DNA from: Acanthaster planci
Lineage: Eukaryota > Echinodermata > Asteroidea > Valvatida > Acanthasteridae
NCBI RefSeq assembly: GCF_001949145.1
Contig: NW_019091384.1
Coordinates: 624,235-660,122 of the forward strand
Length of the DNA stretch: 35,888 nt
Reading direction: 5' to 3'
The notes beneath the pieces are model-generated. The model was not told the origin of the DNA. It did not search any database and worked only from the letters and a program-made list of their open reading frames with translations. Positions 1 to 35,888 of this stretch are shown piece by piece. Position 1 is the first letter of the stretch. Every line of letters begins with the position of its first letter. A program made the translations under genes and the position numbers.

Positions 1-3000
1 CATACCTTGCTGCATATGACTTTGCCGACGGTCATGTCGGCGTCAAGTCGCTGAGTAGGCCTATACAAACACGCATGCTGGCATGACTGCCTTACAAGCG
101 AACATATGGAAACTAGGCTTTATCCCTTAGCTCTTTTGTGTATGGGTGGGGCTTCCCAATTCATTTCTAATTACTAGAGAAAGGCATTTCCGTTTTCTTG
201 TTGGTTGGGGGTGGGTCCATTTTGTAGCAGGGTCCACGTAAAGGATCGTCTTCCGCGCTTTAATCCGATCAAGCACGAAACCTTAATTAATACGTCAACC
301 GCGGACATGAAAAAAAATCTTAAACGAGTGTGCACGTCCTGCGTGGAACAAAATACGGAAAATTGTGCGTGTTTACACGTCATCCGGCGTCAAGTGGCAG
401 TGACTATAGTTTTTTAGGTTTACAAAATATACATAATACAATATATATCATAGATTGTGCAAATTACTTCTGGCAATCGACGTGGCTGATTTTATCATAT
501 TCTGCACATGTAGATTCAAATCCATACAACAGAGTGACAGTTTTCGTGGTTACTATTTGAGGACCATTTTAATTAATAGGCCAAAATCAACCTTACCCAT
601 CGGAACAACCGGCAAGGTTTCAAAAGTCAAAGATGCCAATAACGACAATTCCGGCCCGCTCTACGCCAGACGCCGTATCACTCTCGTCCCAATCCCATGG
701 TACTATGTGTAAGTGCGCGTGGTCAGACGTCTCGCATCCGAGGAAAGACCTACAAAAACACATCAGTACCTAATCAAGGACGGATCCAGAACAGAATTTT
801 CTCGGGACCTAATAATAATAATTGGACGGGGCAAATGGGCGGGGATGGCTTTCAGTTGCCCACCCTTCCGCCTATGTACTCAATAAATGTGTTGCATTAA
901 TCGACTGTCAAGATTACAATCCGATGTTAAACTGCCTTACTATATTGCTTTGCTCCTGAGGTGCCGCAAAAATTTTCAGTGAAGTTCTATAAGCCAGTCC
1001 TGATGTGCATCACGCACTGGGATATTTGTAACAAATAAAGTATTTCTCCACTCTTTTGGGTTTTTTAAGATTTACTTCAAAAAAGAAGAAAGGTTTCCCA
1101 CAAAAAAAAAAAACACGAAAAAGAAACAACGAAAAGTGAAACAAAAACCCCAAACGACAACAAACCATACCAAACACACATCGAAAATAAACGTGTGGGT
1201 GAAAAAATGCTTGGCTTTCGATGATCTATTGAAGGTCATACGCGAGGAAACACCGGCTAATTTTCCCGAGCTGTTTGAACTCTTTGTTTTTCCACTAATC
1301 AAATTGACGCTGGGGATTGTAAATCTTCCCACTCGATACGAAAACATTATCTGGGTGTGGTTTGACGTTAAACTTTGTGAAATTGGAAAATAGTGAAAAA
1401 ATAGTGACAAATAGTGTTTAAAGTTAAGGCAACTCCAAAAGCTGTGAAATCAAGTTGAGACCAACCTTATACCAGAGAGACAGTATAATCACGATTTATT
1501 GACAACGTCGACGCATGTGCACTTACGATTTGGCAAATAAATTCAAGCTTATTTACAAATATAAATCAAAAAATCAATGCAATTAAAATCACGACATTCT
1601 TCTACTTAAAAAAATGCCAGCAAATGGGGAAAAAAATTTAGAAGCATAAAGAAGAAATCCAAATTTATGGCAAAAATCTTTAACAATCTTTATTATAAAC
1701 AATTTATTTACTGAATTATTGTCTTTATTCCATATTCTAAATATAATGGCTTTGTCACTTTATAGTATAATTACAGTTATTATTTTCACACTCCTTTAAT
1801 GACCAAATGATTTACAATATTGGTTACATGCTCGGAGTAAACAGCCAAGAAACAGTGCTTCCTGTTGAGCAAAATCATTTTATTAAAGATAAAATCGTTA
1901 TGCTAATTATTTGTGAGGAAAACACCACTCTAAAGTTATATATTAAGGCCATAAGTAACTTACACTACTGCTTCGATCTTTTGCTACTTACTACAACGGA
2001 ACAGCCCCTTTGACAAAATACGAACATCGTCCTGTGCCGAGTCTGTGCGAAGTGCAAATCCATCAGCAGAATCGACTCTCAGGAAGTTTGAACAATGGAA
2101 CGTACAGAAAAAGAAAGTGTTGATGCCAATTCTAAATACATGCATCACGAAATATAAATACTTGTATTCATATGAAATTAAGTAGAGAAGATGTGACCAC
2201 GAGAGTCGCTAGGAAGGAGGTAAAAACTCCCACAGGTGATAAAGCACTCATTTGCAGCAAACTGACAAAATTATTAATGGTGGAAGAGAGGTTAACTCCT
2301 AGGTATTTTTAAAAGCAAATTGATCTTCGTTCTGTTCCTGTTGTCTTTTTGTTTTCCTTTTTTTTTTTTTTACTTTTTCCAAGGGGGGGGTTGCATATGG
2401 GTGTCGCAGGTGACACCTTGCTCCCCCCCTCCCAAGTGACGCCCATGGATATGATCTCCAGGCTGTGTAGAGTTTAACTACCTTCAATACATCTATACTT
2501 GCACTGGGTACTTCGGGTAATCCTACTTAGTTTCAACCTAGTGGTTTCAGTACTTTAAGAGGATTCTTACAGGAAAAGCAAATGGACTGAAACGGCACTG
2601 AAGGTTTGAATTGGAATCTACAATTATTGCTCCATGCTCTTCAACAAGGAATGTACTAGTAAAATGCTTTACAATTTAACAACACACTTTTTTGTGAAGC
2701 TGCTTCATGAATGGCCTTTGGTTTTCCTTTTTTTTCCCACAAAAATAACTGTTAAATGCGAAATGTCAACTGCACATTGTTATGAACAAGAAACCGTTTG
2801 CTACACCATTAGATCATAAGCAACTCTCATATCCCATTGTAAGCTACATGTATCCTGTTCTAAGTTTACAGTGACTAAAAAATGGATGCTGTTTGGTAAA
2901 ATCATTTCAATTTTCAGGGCACGGAATAATCACACACATGTAATGACATCTTTTCAACACTTCTAATTACAATTTAGTAGATACACTTCTTAAATTCATT

Positions 3001-3697
3001 TACACTGATTGTTATCATAAACTCTTTAGTTATCTGTACAGTGGCATATGAATAAACACATGTTAAATAAAAACTTACACGGCATGATAAAACAGCAGAA
3101 AAAAAGTAGTTGTAGGACAATGCTCTATCAAGCAAAGCAGAAAAGAAAGGCATAAACCAAACCATATTCAAAAGGAAAATAAGGAATTAGATCTAATTTG
3201 CATTAATGCAAAGTGCACATTAATCTCGCTGTACTTTCTAGATGTTTCCGTGACAGAATTTAAATTCTCGTTTGAGACAACCTCCATCAACAGTGATAAT
3301 AATTGAGCATTAGGTAGGGATGTTAATTTTATGCCAGGTTTTCCTCTTACACCAGCACACAGAGGTATATTTACACTGTGTTTTCAGTATGGTCCAAAAA
3401 TTGAGAAAATTTTAACTTGCCGGCATGGGATTTGAACTCACTACTTCCTGTTCGCTAGTGCAGATGTTGTGGGTTTGAACCCACCCGAGTAAGCATAAGA
3501 TTTTCCACAACTTGTACCACACTTATAGAATACATGTGAACATCGAGGTCTGTTTAAGGGCAAAACCTGGTATAAAATATAGAAACACCACAGCTGCTAA
3601 GCAAAGGAAACGTTAGTCGAGAAAGAACAGGCTACCATGTAAAATAAGCAACATGCATTGATCTTGACTGGTTCTCCACTGGTTTTTGGCAAGCACT
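1..3697. other. Left flank, intergenic, no recognisable gene
   Basis: AT-rich sequence with short ORFs on both strands but no conserved protein motif, exon with convincing splice sites or RNA gene that I recognise. A plus-strand AATAAA at 1034-1039 could mark the 3' end of a neighbouring plus-strand gene. An 85-codon plus-strand ORF (1136-1393) and a G/C-run hairpin (about 2380-2440) are described as findings. Confidence 0.5.
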
Positions 3698-3959
3698 ATT
3701 GTGACCTGCTATAGGTGTGAAAATGGGTCAGAAGTTTCCTGAGCCACTTTTGAGTTTCAGTTTGTATCGGAAAGAGCAAACTGAGCCCTTGGTTTTGATG
3801 TATCACTCAATTTGGTATCTTGATGGAACTGGACACTAAGTAGATGCCAAAAATGTTTAGGATTCTCATAAATCTACACGGTGCAAGATGCTAGAAAGGC
3901 CGTTAACTCCAAACTGGCCTGAGTGACCTCTTGCTCAGTTTCAAAGAGCAGGTCACAAT
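3698..3959. mobile_element. MITE-like element, 13-bp perfect terminal inverted repeats
   Basis: ATTGTGACCTGCT at 3698-3710 is matched by its exact reverse complement at 3947-3959. The 262-bp span has no coding capacity. I do not see a clear target-site duplication, so superfamily is not assigned. Confidence 0.5.
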
Positions 3960-5055
3960 TATGCACTTTACAGACCATTATGTTAATCATAGATATAAGT
4001 CATCAAGGCATTTCTTACTAATTAGCCTATTTGAGGCTACCCACAATGACTTCAGGCAGCACTGCAGTCCCTACACATTTTTTTGCAATCAGTTTCACAA
4101 AGCACATCCTCTGCAATCAATTCTATGAAGCACATTTTCTTGCGCATCTTAGGCTGACAGAAGGCATGCTTCCTAAGGAAAGGTTCAACTCGTGGGGAAA
4201 TAGGCCGAACAGTAAAAAGGCAGCACGAGTGTATGGCCTGCACTGCAGGTACATGTAATGCACTCAGCCAATTCAATTTTCTGCACTCCCCTATTATTGC
4301 TAAGCAGAGTCAAGGTGTTTATCCAAATCTCAAGTTTGTTTTTGCAGGAACTACTGTATATAAATACAGTCGAACAATCTCAACACGAGCTACAATAATT
4401 TCACACTGAGAGAAGTAGCAAAACTTGAACCCTGGATTTTTTTCAGTAGGCTCCCAACTGCATCCAGAATCAAGCTCAGCAGGAAAACGTCATTTTTCCA
4501 TGGGTAGCGATCGATCAGCGACAAATTGTCAAGAAATGGTCAGTAACCCATGCACTGAATATATACCGCACACCTAGTGAAATCGACCAGTAGTTAACAA
4601 CCTGTCACTGATCAAACTTGGCCCATCATTTACGCTACCTTATAAGTATATACTGACAGCCACTGAAAACGCATGACTTTTCACATTCTGATCTGTTGGT
4701 TTTACCCATTGACACTTGACTGGACCAACGTCAAGATACTGTAATCACTGACACTTGAAGTGAATGAAAATCCCTAGCAGCCAGTGCGTCCTCTCCCTTC
4801 AACTCCTCCCTGCGAGGTGCAGGAGAGTGAATACTTTCCAACGTATGCAGTTTCCGAATTTACTGGTTCATTTTCACTGTTTCCGTAAAACTGAGGGGGA
4901 ACACAATACTTCACACATAGCATGATCAGATGACCCCCAATGGTCTGATGGCATTTTTAACACAGGCTAAGGAGGGTAAGAAGGAAAAGCTGTCTTTAAA
5001 CCTAATCCTCTAGGTACTGAGTAGATCACATGCAATCTTGCTGGTTTGGGTAGGA
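3960..5055. other. Intergenic stretch downstream of HEATR5
   Basis: No gene recognised. The region contains only short overlapping ORFs without motifs. Some of it may be distal 3' UTR of HEATR5 if the poly(A) signal at 5076 is bypassed. Confidence 0.4.
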
Positions 5056-5321
5056 GGTGTTCTGGTAGTCACAAATTTATTATAGCTTAAAACAGAAGTT
5101 TCACATGATTGTAAATGAACAGATTACAAAATCAAGATGATAAGTTTCATTCATTTAAAAAAAAATCGCAATAAAAATTGTTAAATTTATACACGAGATG
5201 AAAACACACTTTTAACGAGGTCGTCACTTTAAATGGACAGAAGTATTTATACCGAATAGGTGATATATTAACAGAAAATATTATGCCCCAATATTAACTT
5301 ATGTCACAAGGGGAAATGGAT
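5056..5321 (-). other. HEATR5B: HEATR5 proximal 3' UTR (probable)
   Basis: AT-rich sequence directly after the HEATR5 stop codon, reaching the first canonical poly(A) signal on the minus strand. The 5056 end is an estimate about 20 bases past the signal; no cleavage site can be read from sequence alone. Confidence 0.5.
5076..5081 (-). terminator. Candidate poly(A) signal AATAAA for HEATR5
   Basis: TTTATT on the plus strand reads AATAAA on the minus strand, about 240 nt after the stop codon. It is the first canonical hexamer I see downstream of the stop. Confidence 0.5.
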
Positions 5322-35683
<30,362 letters not shown>

Positions 35684-35722
35684 CTACAACAAGAAGTAAA
35701 AGATAGGGATACATTTTCTTAA

Positions 35723-35888
35723 CCACTACCAGCCGGGGACTCCGAAATCGGAGCCGTATGGTTTATATGTGTGACCGGGGTCTCCGAACTCGGACAAAGG
35801 AAACAAGGCCCTGTAACAAAAGACAGTACTCCGAACAAAAGACCAGGCTGCTGGGCATGACTGGCATTTTTCACTCTCAAAAGTGGTG
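35723..35888 (+). mobile_element. Left end of a further TTAA-type element, cut by the window edge
   Basis: TTAA at 35719-35722 is followed by CCACTACCAGCCGGGGACTC, similar in form to the left end of the element at 33217 (CCCCTTCGCGCCGGGAA). Two nearby degenerate repeats (CCGGGGACTCCGAAATCGGA and CCGGGGTCTCCGAACTCGGA) each hold a small palindrome, TCCGA-AA/AC-TCGGA. The other end is outside the window. Confidence 0.5.

Overview
The window is eukaryotic nuclear DNA from an animal. It has spliced genes with GT-AG introns, AT-rich introns around GC-richer exons, tRNA-derived SINEs and many short inverted-repeat (MITE-like) elements. The encoded proteins are bilaterian, and HEATR5 looks close to the vertebrate form. 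Frequent ACATGTACATGTA-type runs and SINEs of a kind common in marine invertebrates suggest an invertebrate deuterostome, such as an echinoderm (possibly a sea star), hemichordate or amphioxus. This placement is inference; the phylum is not proven by what I can see.

Main gene: from about 35.7 kb down to 5.3 kb on the minus strand lies the 3' three quarters of one large gene, HEATR5 (HEATR5A/HEATR5B orthologue, the animal counterpart of yeast Laa1). I could place 24 coding exons. Every exon junction agrees in reading phase, and together they encode about 1,490 residues ending at a stop at 5322-5324. The N-terminal part (roughly 550-600 residues by comparison with the human protein of about 2,070) lies beyond the right edge. 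One intron (27262-27872) uses a GC donor instead of GT.

Nested gene: the largest intron (11608-17164) contains, on the opposite strand, an intact single-exon class A GPCR (12751-13743, 330 aa).

Repeats: the introns hold three tRNA-derived SINEs, two copies in opposite orientation of a ~140-bp TA-flanked MITE that carries a CRE palindrome, a 265-bp MITE, a 1.94-kb element with ~25-bp terminal inverted repeats, and two adjacent TTAA-flanked (piggyBac-type) non-autonomous elements sharing one TTAA. A third TTAA-type end starts at the right edge. A further ~260-bp MITE lies in the left flank.

Left flank (1 to about 5.0 kb): apparently intergenic. I recognise no conserved coding exon there, only short unsupported ORFs, AT-rich sequence, the MITE above and a G-rich hairpin.

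How the genes work together: HEATR5 acts in clathrin/AP-1 endosome-to-Golgi traffic and the GPCR is a plasma-membrane peptide-type receptor. I see no functional link beyond shared location. There is no CRISPR array, operon, rRNA or bona fide tRNA gene.
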